DNA of 64,000 nucleotides from Lachnospiraceae bacterium UBA2860 (GTDB taxonomy: Bacteria; Bacillota; Clostridia; Lachnospirales; Lachnospiraceae), in the NCBI GenBank assembly GCA_002350625.1, contig DEFE01000028.1:9732-73731 (forward strand), written 5' to 3'. Positions 16,603 through 26,398 of this stretch are shown piece after piece. The translations under genes were made by a program, and so were the position numbers. The notes beneath the pieces were generated by a model. The model saw nothing but the letters and a program-made list of their open reading frames with translations. It was not told where the DNA came from and did not search any database. Within the stretch, counting starts at the first letter, position 1; every line of letters starts with the position of its first letter.

Positions 16603-17895
16603 ATGTTAAAGAAATGTTTAGCAGGAGTGATCGCCGGCGCAATGGTGGTCGCCATGAGCACAGCCGCGTTTGCCGACACTTCCATCACCTTGATGGCCAG
16701 CCAGGACTGGGTGAAGGATGCCGAGATGGAGCTGGGACAGAAATTTGAAGAAGAAACCGGCATTCATGTAGATTACCAGATTGTTCCCGCCGACCAGTAT
16801 CAGGATCTTCTGCTCACCCGTCTGAACAGCGGCGAAGGCCCGGATATCTTCGGAACACAGTCCGGCTTTGCCATTGATACAACTTATAATGTAAAAGAAA
16901 ATGCCGTCGACCTGAGCGGTGAAGCATGGGAGGATGCCTACAGCGTTTTCTCCAAGGAACAGACCTCTGTCGACGGAGTGAACTATGGCCTCACCTATTT
17001 TGACACCACTACAGACTATTACATCATCTATAACAAGAAACTGTTTGAAGCGGCCGGCATCACGGAAGTGCCCACGACCTTCGAAGCGTTTGAGGCTGCC
17101 TGCGATGCACTTTTAGAGAGCGGCGTCACACCGATCTATGAGCCGGTTGCCGACGGATGGCATCAGACAATGCTCTGGACGGGCAATGCACAGGTGCTCG
17201 ACAAGCTTGATCCCGGCATCATCGAAAAGCTGAACAACAATGAAGCGACTTTCGCCGGGAACGAGAATATGAAGACCATGCTCGATCAGCTGAATGATCT
17301 GGCCCAGAAGGGTTATTTCGGCGACAACTACATGAGCGATGAGTTCGCAAGTGCAGAAGGCTACATGGCCTCCGGTGAGTTTGCGATGTGCGAGCTGAAG
17401 CCCGGCGCCATTGCCAGCATTGTGGCAAGCGACATGAACACAGAAGGCTATACGGAAGATGATTTCGGCATGTTCCTTCTTCCCCTGCTCGACAACCAGT
17501 ATCTGAACGTACATCCCTGCGGACCGTCCCGCTTCATCTACTCCGGCAGCAAGAACATCGACGCCGCCAAGCAGTATCTGGCATACATCGTTTCTCCGGA
17601 AAGCGTCCAGTATCTGATCGACAACGAGCCCACCATCGAGAATCTGCCCATCGATGTAGGCCAGACACCGGCTTACAGCGAGACCACAAAGGCGTTCCTG
17701 GACAGCTTTGACGATGAGCACTCCGGCATGGTGCTGCAGGATGTTGTCACATATTTCAATGAGCAGTGGATGGATATCTCCGCCAATATTGCAGCCATGT
17801 TCATCGGCGACATGACTTCGGAAGAAGTGCTTCAGGCGATTGATGAAGGCAGAGCACAGCTCGCGGCCGCTGCCGGCGACGAGGCCTGGCAGTAA
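16603..17895 (+). CDS. Sugar ABC transporter substrate-binding protein (MalE type)
   Basis: A 430-residue family-1 extracellular solute-binding protein for an oligosaccharide importer. A signal peptide (LAGVIAGAMVVAMSTAAFA) ends at about residue 24 and is followed by DTSITLMASQDW; LGQKFEEETGIHVDYQIVPA and LNSGEGPDIFGTQSG are typical of the class. There is no lipobox cysteine at the cleavage site, unlike most Gram-positive binding proteins. AGGAGG precedes the ATG. The matching permeases are at 20686-22394, separated by a convergent two-component system that probably controls both. A strong terminator follows. Confidence 0.92.
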   Translation: MLKKCLAGVIAGAMVVAMSTAAFADTSITLMASQDWVKDAEMELGQKFEEETGIHVDYQIVPADQYQDLLLTRLNSGEGPDIFGTQSGFAIDTTYNVKENAVDLSGEAWEDAYSVFSKEQTSVDGVNYGLTYFDTTTDYYIIYNKKLFEAAGITEVPTTFEAFEAACDALLESGVTPIYEPVADGWHQTMLWTGNAQVLDKLDPGIIEKLNNNEATFAGNENMKTMLDQLNDLAQKGYFGDNYMSDEFASAEGYMASGEFAMCELKPGAIASIVASDMNTEGYTEDDFGMFLLPLLDNQYLNVHPCGPSRFIYSGSKNIDAAKQYLAYIVSPESVQYLIDNEPTIENLPIDVGQTPAYSETTKAFLDSFDDEHSGMVLQDVVTYFNEQWMDISANIAAMFIGDMTSEEVLQAIDEGRAQLAAAAGDEAWQ

Positions 17896-17927
17896 AGATA
17901 ATACAGACGTTTAAAAAAGCATTCTAA

Positions 17928-17955
17928 AGGGGGCGCTTTGGCGCCCCCTCCTTCT
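17928..17955. terminator. Bidirectional terminator between convergent genes
   Basis: AGGGGGCGC (17928-17936) pairs perfectly with GCGCCCCCT (17941-17949) around TTTG. A T-containing tail follows on the plus side, and on the minus side TTTAGAATG follows the stem. It serves the binding-protein gene and the response-regulator gene. Confidence 0.75.
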
Positions 17956-17956
17956 G

Positions 17957-18721
17957 TTAATCCTTTTTTCCTTTTTTGCGAAAGGAGGATGGATTCTCTC
18001 CCGTTACTTTACGAAACGTTTTACTGAAATGGAACTGATCGGGATACCCCACCCGCTCGCCTACGACGGAAATGGGAAGGCTGCTGTCCAGAAGCAGCCG
18101 TTTGGCCTCCCGGATCCTGACGCCCGTAAGGTATTTGAGAGGTGATTCCCCTGCGTACCTGCCGAACAGGCGCGTCAGATACGCAGAATGAAAGCCCATC
18201 TCGGAGGCCAGCTCCCCGAAGTCGATGTTCTGCATATAATGCTCCTCGATATAGCGGATGGCCTGACGGACATATTCCTCCCCGGACAAGGCGCTTCTGT
18301 TGTCTTCGGGCAGTTCATAAAACTCTTCAAGGGCTGTGCGCGCGCGGTTCAGCAGGTCGTCCATCGCTTCCTCGCTGACCGGTTTCAAAAGATAATCAAA
18401 CGCGCCGTAATGAACCGCTGTCCGGGCGTATTCAAACTCGGCATAGCCGGTCAGAATGACGGTGAGTATGTGCGGGTATTTTGTGTGAATGATTTTTGTC
18501 AGCTCCAGCCCGTCCATCACCGGCATCCGGATGTCGGTAATCACAAGCTGAACGTCATGATTCTCAAGGGCTTTCAGCGCGTCTGTGCCGTTTTCTGCCT
18601 CCGCAATCACCTTGAAGTCTTCATTTTCAAGGTTTTTAATGCGTCTGAGCAGAGACTGGCGCACATAGTATTCGTCATCCACAAGCAGGATCTGATAGTA
18701 TTGCAGCTGCTTTTTACTCAT
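17957..18721 (-). CDS. Response regulator with AraC-type output (YesN-like)
   Basis: A 254-residue regulator. The N-terminal receiver domain carries the acidic pocket (LLVDDEYYVR), the phosphorylation Asp in VITDIRMPVMDG, the Thr in VILTGYAEFEYA and the Lys in DYLLKPVS. The C-terminal AraC HTH domain reads IEEHYMQNIDFGELASEMGF and later GYPDQFHFSKTFRKVTGENP. The ATG at 18721 has GGAG upstream and overlaps the kinase stop by 8 bases; the longer open frame to 18802 lies inside the kinase. Regulators of this kind activate the adjacent sugar ABC genes. Confidence 0.93.
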   Translation of the reverse strand: MSKKQLQYYQILLVDDEYYVRQSLLRRIKNLENEDFKVIAEAENGTDALKALENHDVQLVITDIRMPVMDGLELTKIIHTKYPHILTVILTGYAEFEYARTAVHYGAFDYLLKPVSEEAMDDLLNRARTALEEFYELPEDNRSALSGEEYVRQAIRYIEEHYMQNIDFGELASEMGFHSAYLTRLFGRYAGESPLKYLTGVRIREAKRLLLDSSLPISVVGERVGYPDQFHFSKTFRKVTGENPSSFRKKGKKD

Positions 18722-20474
18722 CTGATTTCTCCGGTTCCGATTGATGAAGTGATCCGCCGATCGTGACAAAAGCGCCTCCTTCCGGGCGATTCCCGAAATC
18801 AAAGATGAAGGGAATTCCGTCGAGCAGATAGAGACGTATAAAAATGTTCAAAAGGCCCATGCCCTGGATCTTGAGACTGGGAAGAATCCCGTCCTTAAGG
18901 ATCTCGCGCATCTGCGCGCGGAGCCTTTGATCCACCTCAGGATCAAATCCGGGGCCGTTGTCCGAGACAGTCACATACCATTTCTCCTCCTCTTCGACGC
19001 ATGAGATGTCGACATGCCAGGGAGGCGCAAGCGTGGTGACGGACCGCACGGCATTTTCCACAAGAAGCTGGATACACAGCTTCGGCACCCTGCACTCAAG
19101 TATATCATCGTCGGCAGAGATCGTCCAAGTCAGGTGATCCCGGTAGCGCATCTTGAGGCATTTCAGGTACATGTCACAGATCTCCAGCTCTTCCTCCAGA
19201 CTGGACCGCTGCTCCCGGTTGGAGGAAATATAGCGCATGATGTCCGTGATCATGTCGCACATCCGGGCCACGGGCTCCGTCATTCCCTCCTGCGCCATCT
19301 CCTCAATCGTGGAGAGCGAGTTATAGAGAAAATGCGGATTCATCTGGGACTGCAGCGAAAGCATCTGGGCCTGCACTTCCTGCTCCTTCAGAATCATCAG
19401 GTTGTCCGTGGAATTCTTGATGGAATGAATGCTCTCATTGATGGAATCATGCAGCTTGTCAATTTCCCGGATATTGGTGTACTCCATATCGAGGAGGCTG
19501 AACCTGTCTTCATGATCTGACGACAGAAAATGATAAATGTGCCGGATCGGAGAACTGATCCGTCTGGACAAAAGCACCGAGAGGACCAGAATAATGGCGA
19601 ACATGATAAGGATGACCGGGAGGATGCGGAGCAGGAAGCTGTAGACCTGCCGCAGATAGACGCTCCGCTCGGCAGAGACCGTAACGAGCAGCTCCATCTT
19701 TGCGGAGCGGGCGGCGCAGACGATTGTATCTTTTCCGCTGTCTGCGATCTGCTGCGCCTCATCGTCCTGCACCAGATCATAATAGCCGGCAGGCGCATCC
19801 TCTTCCCCGAGAGGGAACAGGCAGCTTCCCTCTTTACTGTAGATACGGATAGAAACCGGGTAGGAAATGCCGGGATCCTCTGCCAGGTAAAACACGGTGT
19901 CAAAATTCTTTTTAACCTCCGCATACCCCATCGGGACATTGATGCTGTTAAAGAACAGCCGGCTGAGAGAAATATAGCTTCCGGAAACACTCACAACAGG
20001 GAGCCCGCGGGCTTCCCCGGCTTTCTCGAACCAGGCCTGCTCCTGTGCTTTTTGCCGGAGATTATCAAACTCCTCCCCCACGCCGAAGCCTTCTCCGGAG
20101 AGCGTGTACACATTCAGCTGACGGATGGAAAAGTCAAAGCCCTTGGCGGTCGTAAGGGCCGTGGCGAGATGCAGGTTCTGCCGGTATCGCTCATACGCGG
20201 AAATGTCCTCGGAAAAGTACTGTTCAAAGGCATCCTTCAGATCCCGCGAGCTGATGGCGTTGAGAGATACCTGGTTCATCTGGTTGAGATGCTGATCCAC
20301 ACTGTCCGCGGCGGATACGGCGGTTCTGAGCAGTGTCCGGATCGTATCATCCCGGGAGGAGGTGTATTGCATGCGGCACATCACGGCGGTCATCAGGGCG
20401 AGGAGGATCAGCGAAACAGCAATAAAATATGAGGTTAGAAGGGTCTGAATGCTTTTTTGCTTTGAACGTATCAT
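18714..20474 (-). CDS. Sensor histidine kinase (YesM-like)
   Basis: A 586-residue membrane kinase. Helices lie at about residues 15-35 and 275-300 and flank an extracytoplasmic sensor domain; a HAMP-like linker follows (LLSRRISSPIRHIYHF). The His_kinase domain holds the phospho-acceptor in SLQSQMNPHFLYNSLSTIEE, and the ATPase has the N-box LLVENAV and G-box DNGPGFDPE. The start is the ATG at 20474 behind CAGGAG; the open frame to 20552 is an extension without a ribosome site. It is divergent from the permease operon and its likely inducer is the sugar carried by that importer. Confidence 0.93.
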   Translation of the reverse strand: MIRSKQKSIQTLLTSYFIAVSLILLALMTAVMCRMQYTSSRDDTIRTLLRTAVSAADSVDQHLNQMNQVSLNAISSRDLKDAFEQYFSEDISAYERYRQNLHLATALTTAKGFDFSIRQLNVYTLSGEGFGVGEEFDNLRQKAQEQAWFEKAGEARGLPVVSVSGSYISLSRLFFNSINVPMGYAEVKKNFDTVFYLAEDPGISYPVSIRIYSKEGSCLFPLGEEDAPAGYYDLVQDDEAQQIADSGKDTIVCAARSAKMELLVTVSAERSVYLRQVYSFLLRILPVILIMFAIILVLSVLLSRRISSPIRHIYHFLSSDHEDRFSLLDMEYTNIREIDKLHDSINESIHSIKNSTDNLMILKEQEVQAQMLSLQSQMNPHFLYNSLSTIEEMAQEGMTEPVARMCDMITDIMRYISSNREQRSSLEEELEICDMYLKCLKMRYRDHLTWTISADDDILECRVPKLCIQLLVENAVRSVTTLAPPWHVDISCVEEEEKWYVTVSDNGPGFDPEVDQRLRAQMREILKDGILPSLKIQGMGLLNIFIRLYLLDGIPFIFDFGNRPEGGAFVTIGGSLHQSEPEKSDE

Positions 20475-20685
20475 AGTCGCTCCTGTGTTTTCTCCCCGGA
20501 CCCGGAGACGGATCCTTGCCGTCATGAGCGCGCAGCAAAGCGGAAAATGCATATCCGCGCTGCCATCATATCATAGAGAGAAATTAAAAGTCAAAAATCT
20601 ACATAAACCGGGCAAATGCTTGCATGGTCTTATGCCGGCAGACTTTTTATAATAAATAAAACACTGCGGGAAGGATGGATACGGT

Positions 20686-21561
20686 ATGAACAAAGCAAAA
20701 ACATATCCCTGGTATTTTGCCGCCGGCGCGATCCTGATCTATACATTGTTCAGCGTGGTTCCGGGCCTGATCGGTATCGGGTATTCCTTTACGGACTGGT
20801 CCGCTTATACCAAGGAGCTGCATTTTGTGGGACTTGATAACTTCATCTCGGTCTTCAGCGGCAAAGGGGATTACCTGCATTACATCACCAACACGCTGCT
20901 CTTTACGCTTGTGACGACGGTGTGCAAGACCGTGCTCGGTCTTCTCTTCGCCGTGGCTCTGAGCGAGGGCATCAAGTTTAAGAATTTTCACCGCGGCGTC
21001 ATGTACCTGCCGTCCGTTCTTCCGATTCTGGTCACGGGTCTGACTTTTACTTCGATCCTTAACCCGAAAATCGGCTTTTTAAACACCTTTCTCCGGGCGA
21101 TCGGACTGGATGGTCTGGCACAGAGATGGCTGGTTGACCCCAAAATCGCGTTCGGATCCGTCATGGCCGTCGATATCTGGAGAGGCGTCGGTTACATTAT
21201 GACCATGCTGATCGTCGGAATTCTGGCCATCCCCCGGGTCTATTATGAAGCAGTGGCCGTAGACGGCGCCAACGCCTGGCAGCGGTTCCGCTATGTGACG
21301 CTTCCCATGCTCCGGCAGACACTGGCCGTCACGATCGTCCTGAACGTCATCTACGGACTGAAGGTCTTCGACATGGTCTATGCCCTGACCAACGGCGGGC
21401 CCGGCCACCGCACGGAAGTGATGTATACCGCTGTGTTCAAGATGATGTCCAAAGGGCTGTATGCAGAAGGAACCACCATCAGTTCCATCATGTTCATCTT
21501 CATGGCTTTCGCCGGCTTCTTCATGGTCAAAATACTTACGAAAAACGAGGTGGTCGAATAA
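20686..21561 (+). CDS. Sugar ABC transporter permease (MalF/UgpA type)
   Basis: A 291-residue permease with six predicted helices and the cytoplasmic EAA loop (YYEAVAVDGANAWQRFRYVTLP), which contacts the ATPase. It pairs with the next gene. No ATPase is encoded in the locus; family-1 importers in Firmicutes often share a general MsmX-type ATPase encoded elsewhere. GAAGGA lies upstream of the ATG. The upstream divergent region (20475-20685) contains TATAAT at 20648-20653 as the best -10 box, with a poor -35. Confidence 0.92.
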   Translation: MNKAKTYPWYFAAGAILIYTLFSVVPGLIGIGYSFTDWSAYTKELHFVGLDNFISVFSGKGDYLHYITNTLLFTLVTTVCKTVLGLLFAVALSEGIKFKNFHRGVMYLPSVLPILVTGLTFTSILNPKIGFLNTFLRAIGLDGLAQRWLVDPKIAFGSVMAVDIWRGVGYIMTMLIVGILAIPRVYYEAVAVDGANAWQRFRYVTLPMLRQTLAVTIVLNVIYGLKVFDMVYALTNGGPGHRTEVMYTAVFKMMSKGLYAEGTTISSIMFIFMAFAGFFMVKILTKNEVVE

Positions 21562-22394
21562 TGGGATCCCGAAGCAGAAATAAACTGATTGTTTCCATCC
21601 TGAAAAATCTGCTGGCCTGGTCTGCGGCTTTGATGATCCTTGTTCCCGTGGCGCTGATCATCCTGACGGCTTTTAAGGGCAGCAGCGAATCTCTCACGAT
21701 GTCGCTGGGGCTTCCGAAAGAGTGGAACTGGTCGAACTTTGCCACGGTCATCGAAAAGGGGAAACTCGTGAGAAGCTTCCTGAACAGCCTTCTGTACGCG
21801 GGCTGCTCCACACTGCTTACGGTCTTTCTCGCAAGCATGGCCGCGTATGTCTTTTCCAGAAGAAGGTCCAAAGGCATGGGAGCCATCTACATGTACATCG
21901 TCCTCGGCATGGTGATCCCTGTCAACTATGTGACCCTCACCAAAATCATGCAGGTCACAAGACTTAACAATACCTGGTACGGCATCATCCTTCTGTACAC
22001 AGCCATGCAGCTCCCGTTCTCGGTATTCCTGATCTACGGTTTCGTCTCCAAGATTCCCACCGAGCTCGACGAAGCGGCGATCCTGGACGGCTGCTCCCCG
22101 ATCCAGCTGTATCTCAGGGTGATCTTCCCCATGCTGAAGTCCGCGGTGATCACGTCCGGCGTCCTGTGCTTCCTCAATACCTGGAATGAGTTCATCATGC
22201 CCTTGTATTTCCTGCATTCTTCAGAAAAATGGCCCATGACGCTTGCCGTGTACAACTTCTTCGGACAATATGAAATGAGCTGGAATCTCATCTGCGCAGA
22301 CGTCATCCTGACCTGTCTGCCGGTCGTGGTTCTTTATATCGCGTGTCAGAAATACATCGTCGGCGGCCAGACCGAGGGCGCCGTGAAAGGATAA
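21561..22394 (+). CDS. Sugar ABC transporter permease (MalG type)
   Basis: A 277-residue permease with six helices and the EAA loop LDEAAILDGCSPIQLYLRVI. Its ATG overlaps the previous stop by one base (TAATG), and the 3' end overlaps the GH31 frame in the same way. With the MalF-type partner it forms the membrane channel for the sugar bound by the protein at 16603. Confidence 0.92.
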   Translation: MGSRSRNKLIVSILKNLLAWSAALMILVPVALIILTAFKGSSESLTMSLGLPKEWNWSNFATVIEKGKLVRSFLNSLLYAGCSTLLTVFLASMAAYVFSRRRSKGMGAIYMYIVLGMVIPVNYVTLTKIMQVTRLNNTWYGIILLYTAMQLPFSVFLIYGFVSKIPTELDEAAILDGCSPIQLYLRVIFPMLKSAVITSGVLCFLNTWNEFIMPLYFLHSSEKWPMTLAVYNFFGQYEMSWNLICADVILTCLPVVVLYIACQKYIVGGQTEGAVKG

Positions 22395-22399
22395 TGACG

Positions 22400-24862
22400 A
22401 TGAGAATCTCAGGATGGACCGTGTCTCCCTCAAACACGTCCGCAGCCTTATACTGCAGCGAAGGAACCCTTTATATTTTCGGCATCACCGCGGATATTCT
22501 TCGCTGTGTCTATACAAAAAAAGATTCGGCACAGGACGCTTCCCCGCTCGGCCTTCACAGGAAGGCCGGGCAGAGGCTTGTTCTCAGCGATCATCCGGAG
22601 GACAACACGCTTCAGATCTGTACGCCCGGCGTCAAGCTGTCGGTCGATAAAGCAACCGGCCGTTTCACCTGGTATCGGATTGACCGGGAAAGCAAAAAGG
22701 AATGCCTTCTTCTGCGGGAAGGAGACAAGGAGCTGACGGAAAAAACGCTCCGGATCTGGAGCACCGAGGGGGAGGCACCGGTCATTCGCCGGGAGCACAC
22801 CGTAGACGGCGACAGGAATTTCATAGAGAATCTGCGGCCCGGGGACGGACCGGCCGCCTATTCGGCAAAGCTTCGCTTTTTCTGGCAGGAGGATGAGGCA
22901 ATCCACGGTCTCGGACAGGGAGAAGACGGGATCTATAATTACCGCGATCATGTCCAATATCTGTATCAGCACAATATGCGGATCCCCATGCCCTGGCTTC
23001 TGTCTGACAAAGGCTATGCCATATTGGCGGACTGCGGCAGCCTGATGGTTTTCCGCGATGACGGAGAAGAGGCCTGCCTCGAGCTAAATGCCGCTCAGCA
23101 GCTGGACTATTATTTCCTGTCCGGCAGTCATGCGGAGGACCTCATCCGCGGATGCCGGTTTCTCACGGGAAAAGCGGAAATGCTTCCCAAATGGGCTTTC
23201 GGCTATATCCAATCGAAAGAAAGGTATGTCACGCAAGCGGAGCTGGTCGAGACCGCCCGGCAATATCGTCTCCGCGGCATCGGTCTGGATTGCGTGGTAC
23301 AGGACTGGAAAACATGGCAAGGCGAGCGCTGGGGAGAAAAGCAGCTGGATCCTGCCCGCTTCCCGGACCGCTCGGACATGCGCCGGAAGCTGCATGAGAT
23401 GCATGTCCACTCCATGGTGTCCGTTTGGCCGAACATGAACTGGGAGACAAAGGACTGTCAGGAAATGCAGGCAAACGGCTATCTCCTGAACGATCTTTCC
23501 ACATATGACGCCTTTGACAGCGGCGCGAGAAAGCTCTACTTTAAGCAGGCGGAAGAAGGTCTGTACCGGGATGGCTTTGACGCCTTCTGGTGCGACAGCA
23601 CGGAGCCTTTTTCCGGCCCGGACTGGGGCGGTGAAGAAAAGAGAGACCCCGCGGACAGATTCAGGATCGTCGGAGAGGAGCACAATAAATACCTCGGAGA
23701 AGAAAGAGCGAATCTGTATGCGCTTTATCACGCCCGGGGCATCTGCGAGAATCAGACGGCAGCCGATCCGGAGCACCGGGTGCTGAACCTGACCAGATCC
23801 GGCTATCCCGGCATTCAGCAATACGGGGCAGTCCTGTGGTCGGGAGACGTCACGGCCACCTGGCAGACGCTTCGAAAGCAGCTGACGGAGAGCCTGAATA
23901 TGGCTCTTTCCGCATATCCGTACTGGACCTTCGACGCCGGCGGCTTCTTCGTGGTGAACAAAAACTGGCAGGGACGAGGCTGCGGATGCAGCGGAGATCC
24001 CACGCCCAAGTGGTTCTGGAAAGGAGATTTTGAAGACGGCGTACGGGACCCGGGGTACCGGGAGCTCTATGTCCGGTGGCTGCAGATGGCGGTCTTTCTT
24101 CCCGTCATGCGCTCTCACGGAACGGATACGCCCCGAGAAATCTGGCATTTCGGAGAACCGGGAACGAAGTACTATGATGCCATCGCAGCCGCCATTTCCC
24201 TGCGGTACCGATTGATGCCCTATCTGTACTCTCTGGCCGGCAGCGTCTATCTGGAGGATGGCGTGATGGAGCGGCCGCTTCTGATGGATTTTCCGGGGGA
24301 TGCACGCGCATCTTCCATGAGCAGTGAGTTCATGCTGGGGAAGAGCCTCCTGGTCTGCCCGGTCATGAGGCCGATGGAATACGGCCCCTGCGGTCAGAAG
24401 CTTGACGGCAGTCATCGCTTTAAATGTTATCTTCCCTCCGGAAGCGACTGGATTCCCGCGGCGGATGAAGACGGAACCGTTCTTGCGGGAGGTCAGGAGG
24501 TCGAGATGGAAGCCGGCCTTCAGACAATTCCGTATTTTGTGAAGGCAGGCAGCATCGTTCCCATGGAAGAGGCCCTGACGTACGCGCAGGAAGCAGCGGA
24601 TACGCCGCTTCTGATCAACATCTTCCCGGGCAGAGACGCATCCTTTGCCTATTACGAAGATGACGGCGACGGATATGCTTATCGGGACGGCAGATACAAC
24701 CGCATTGAGATGAAATGGAACGACGCGGAAAGGCTGTTTGCGATCGGAAGCGCCGCCTGCCATTTTCCCGGCGGCATCACAGGCCGCAGGTGCCGCCTGC
24801 TCTGTGCCGGGCAGACGAAGGAGTTTATCTACACAGGAAAAGAAATGAGCATTTCTTTTTAG
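22400..24862 (+). CDS. Glycoside hydrolase family 31 (alpha-glycosidase)
   Basis: An 820-residue GH31 enzyme; the family retains alpha-glucosidase, alpha-xylosidase and related activities. The catalytic nucleophile is Asp399 in DGFDAFWCDSTEPF and the acid/base is Asp483 in AVLWSGDVTATW. The substrate loop VVQDWKTWQGERWG is closer to xylosidase/glucosidase members than to sulfoquinovosidases. No signal peptide, so it acts on imported oligosaccharide. The ATG at 22400 sits 8 bases after AAAGGA; the ATG at 22394 overlaps the permease stop but is too close to the site. It is co-transcribed with the permeases. Confidence 0.9.
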   Translation: MRISGWTVSPSNTSAALYCSEGTLYIFGITADILRCVYTKKDSAQDASPLGLHRKAGQRLVLSDHPEDNTLQICTPGVKLSVDKATGRFTWYRIDRESKKECLLLREGDKELTEKTLRIWSTEGEAPVIRREHTVDGDRNFIENLRPGDGPAAYSAKLRFFWQEDEAIHGLGQGEDGIYNYRDHVQYLYQHNMRIPMPWLLSDKGYAILADCGSLMVFRDDGEEACLELNAAQQLDYYFLSGSHAEDLIRGCRFLTGKAEMLPKWAFGYIQSKERYVTQAELVETARQYRLRGIGLDCVVQDWKTWQGERWGEKQLDPARFPDRSDMRRKLHEMHVHSMVSVWPNMNWETKDCQEMQANGYLLNDLSTYDAFDSGARKLYFKQAEEGLYRDGFDAFWCDSTEPFSGPDWGGEEKRDPADRFRIVGEEHNKYLGEERANLYALYHARGICENQTAADPEHRVLNLTRSGYPGIQQYGAVLWSGDVTATWQTLRKQLTESLNMALSAYPYWTFDAGGFFVVNKNWQGRGCGCSGDPTPKWFWKGDFEDGVRDPGYRELYVRWLQMAVFLPVMRSHGTDTPREIWHFGEPGTKYYDAIAAAISLRYRLMPYLYSLAGSVYLEDGVMERPLLMDFPGDARASSMSSEFMLGKSLLVCPVMRPMEYGPCGQKLDGSHRFKCYLPSGSDWIPAADEDGTVLAGGQEVEMEAGLQTIPYFVKAGSIVPMEEALTYAQEAADTPLLINIFPGRDASFAYYEDDGDGYAYRDGRYNRIEMKWNDAERLFAIGSAACHFPGGITGRRCRLLCAGQTKEFIYTGKEMSISF

Positions 24863-24866
24863 CGTT

Positions 24867-26015
24867 ATGAAACCATCCGGAGAAAAAACAAACATCTATT
24901 TAAACAATGCCGCCACCTCCTACCCGAAGCCTCCCTGTGTTCTCGAGGCGGCCCTGGAAACCCTGCGGGATCTTCCGCCGGGCCAGTTTCGGGACGGCGC
25001 GCACGGCGCCGATGCCGATCTGTTCACAAAATGCCGGCTGCTGCTGGGGCAGCTGCTCGGGATTAAGGATACCGAAAGGATCTATTTCTCCTCCGGCGCC
25101 ACGGACAGCCTGAACCAGCTTCTCCTCGGCCTCGGCATTCCGGCGGAGCAGATCATTACGACGGTAACGGAACACAACAGTGTCCTCCGTCCCCTGCACA
25201 ACCTGCCGGGGATCGCGGGAGAACCGGTTCTGCTGCCCTGTGATGAAAACGGCCGGGTTTCTCCGGAGCTGCTCGAAAGGGAGGCCTCCCGCGGAAAGGC
25301 GCGGGCTTTCCTCTTAAATCACTGCTCGAATGTGACTGGAACGATCCAGGATGCGGCGTCCTTCGGGCAGATCGCGAAACGGTACGGGCTGCTCTTTATT
25401 CTGGACCTTTCGCAGAGTGCCGGATGCATGGAGGTGCTGTCCGATGTGTGGATGGCGGATGCCGTGGCATTTACGGGACATAAAAGCCTTTTGGGCCTGC
25501 AGGGAACGGGAGGCTATTATATTCGTGAGGGTGTTCCCTACCATCCGTTTCGTTACGGGGGAACCGGAAGAGAGTCAGAAAAGCTCGCCTGCAAAGCAGA
25601 TGATCCGCCTGAGGACGCCGGCACCCAGAACGCGTGCGGGATCTCCGCCCTTTCGGCAGCTGCGGCATGGATTCTGGAGACAGGCGTCGGGCGGATCCGG
25701 GAAAAGGAGCTGCAGCTTGTCCGGGCAGCCCGGGACATGCTGTCAGGGATCCCCGGCATCAGGCTGTGCGGAGGCGGGTCAACGGACACCGGACCTGTGG
25801 TAAGCTTTATTCCCGAAACACTGGATCCGTCGGATCTCGGCTATATTCTGAGCAGCGGATACGGGATCATAACCCGGACCGGGCTGCACTGCTCTCCCCT
25901 GATCCATCCGCATATCGGCAGCAGCAGAAAAGGCACGGTGCGGATCAGCTTTTCGCCGTTCAACACGCCGAAGGATATATCGGCCCTGGAGAGCGCGCTA
26001 AAGGAGATACTGTGA
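24867..26015 (+). CDS. Cysteine desulfurase-like class V aminotransferase
   Basis: A 382-residue PLP enzyme of the class V fold, in the cysteine-desulfurase-like branch often found as a single accessory gene. The PLP lysine is in AFTGHKSLLGLQGTGG, the catalytic-loop Cys in TRTGLHCSPLIHPHIG, and the N-terminus reads IYLNNAATSYPKP. It follows the GH31 gene by 4 bases without a strong ribosome site, so coupling is likely. Why a sulfur-transfer enzyme sits inside a sugar operon is unclear; a sulfurated sugar or cofactor is possible but unproven. Confidence 0.82.
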   Translation: MKPSGEKTNIYLNNAATSYPKPPCVLEAALETLRDLPPGQFRDGAHGADADLFTKCRLLLGQLLGIKDTERIYFSSGATDSLNQLLLGLGIPAEQIITTVTEHNSVLRPLHNLPGIAGEPVLLPCDENGRVSPELLEREASRGKARAFLLNHCSNVTGTIQDAASFGQIAKRYGLLFILDLSQSAGCMEVLSDVWMADAVAFTGHKSLLGLQGTGGYYIREGVPYHPFRYGGTGRESEKLACKADDPPEDAGTQNACGISALSAAAAWILETGVGRIREKELQLVRAARDMLSGIPGIRLCGGGSTDTGPVVSFIPETLDPSDLGYILSSGYGIITRTGLHCSPLIHPHIGSSRKGTVRISFSPFNTPKDISALESALKEIL

Positions 26016-26398
26016 ATATCATTGATAAGAGAAAGTCACTGGAGCCGTGCACGGAAAGCGGGTGGGACGCCGCAGATCTGCTGCTTGAGGCAGGCCTGAC
26101 AGAAGAAGATATCCTCTCGATCAGCAGGATCGGCGGATCCTTTTTGTTCCTGAAGAACCTTAAGAAGCCGTTTTTCAAAGTCGAATCTCATGATTATGTG
26201 ATCAAAGGCGTTCTGGGAGATCCTTTTTTTCGGGCAGCTGCCTATAGCGGAAAAATGGAAGAGCTCCTGCGTTTATTATCGTCTTTATCATCTGAAATCC
26301 CGGCTCATAAAGACCCGGGAGTTCGGCTGTTTAAGAAACCGCAAACGATCATCATTGAAGGAAAGGAATGCGAAGATGAAGAAAAAAGCCATGGATGA
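26012..26398 (+). CDS. Unknown protein, 128 aa, GTG start
   Basis: The frame opens with a GTG at 26012, with AAGGAG 5 bases upstream, and overlaps the previous stop by 4 bases (GTGA). Its 3' end overlaps the next gene by 23 bases. The protein begins MNIIDKRKSLEPCTESGWDA, and its core reads ISRIGGSFLFLKNLKKPFF. It looks soluble, mixed alpha/beta, with one N-terminal Cys. I do not recognise the family. Tight coupling on both sides argues for a real product acting with the desulfurase-like enzyme or the isomerase-like protein. Confidence 0.65.
   Translation: MNIIDKRKSLEPCTESGWDAADLLLEAGLTEEDILSISRIGGSFLFLKNLKKPFFKVESHDYVIKGVLGDPFFRAAAYSGKMEELLRLLSSLSSEIPAHKDPGVRLFKKPQTIIIEGKECEDEEKSHG

Noticed and set aside
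23084..24895. A 603-codon open frame on the minus strand opposite the GH31 gene
   Set aside because: It mirrors the GH31 coding sequence, whose catalytic motifs are unmistakable on the plus strand, and its own translation shows no domain.
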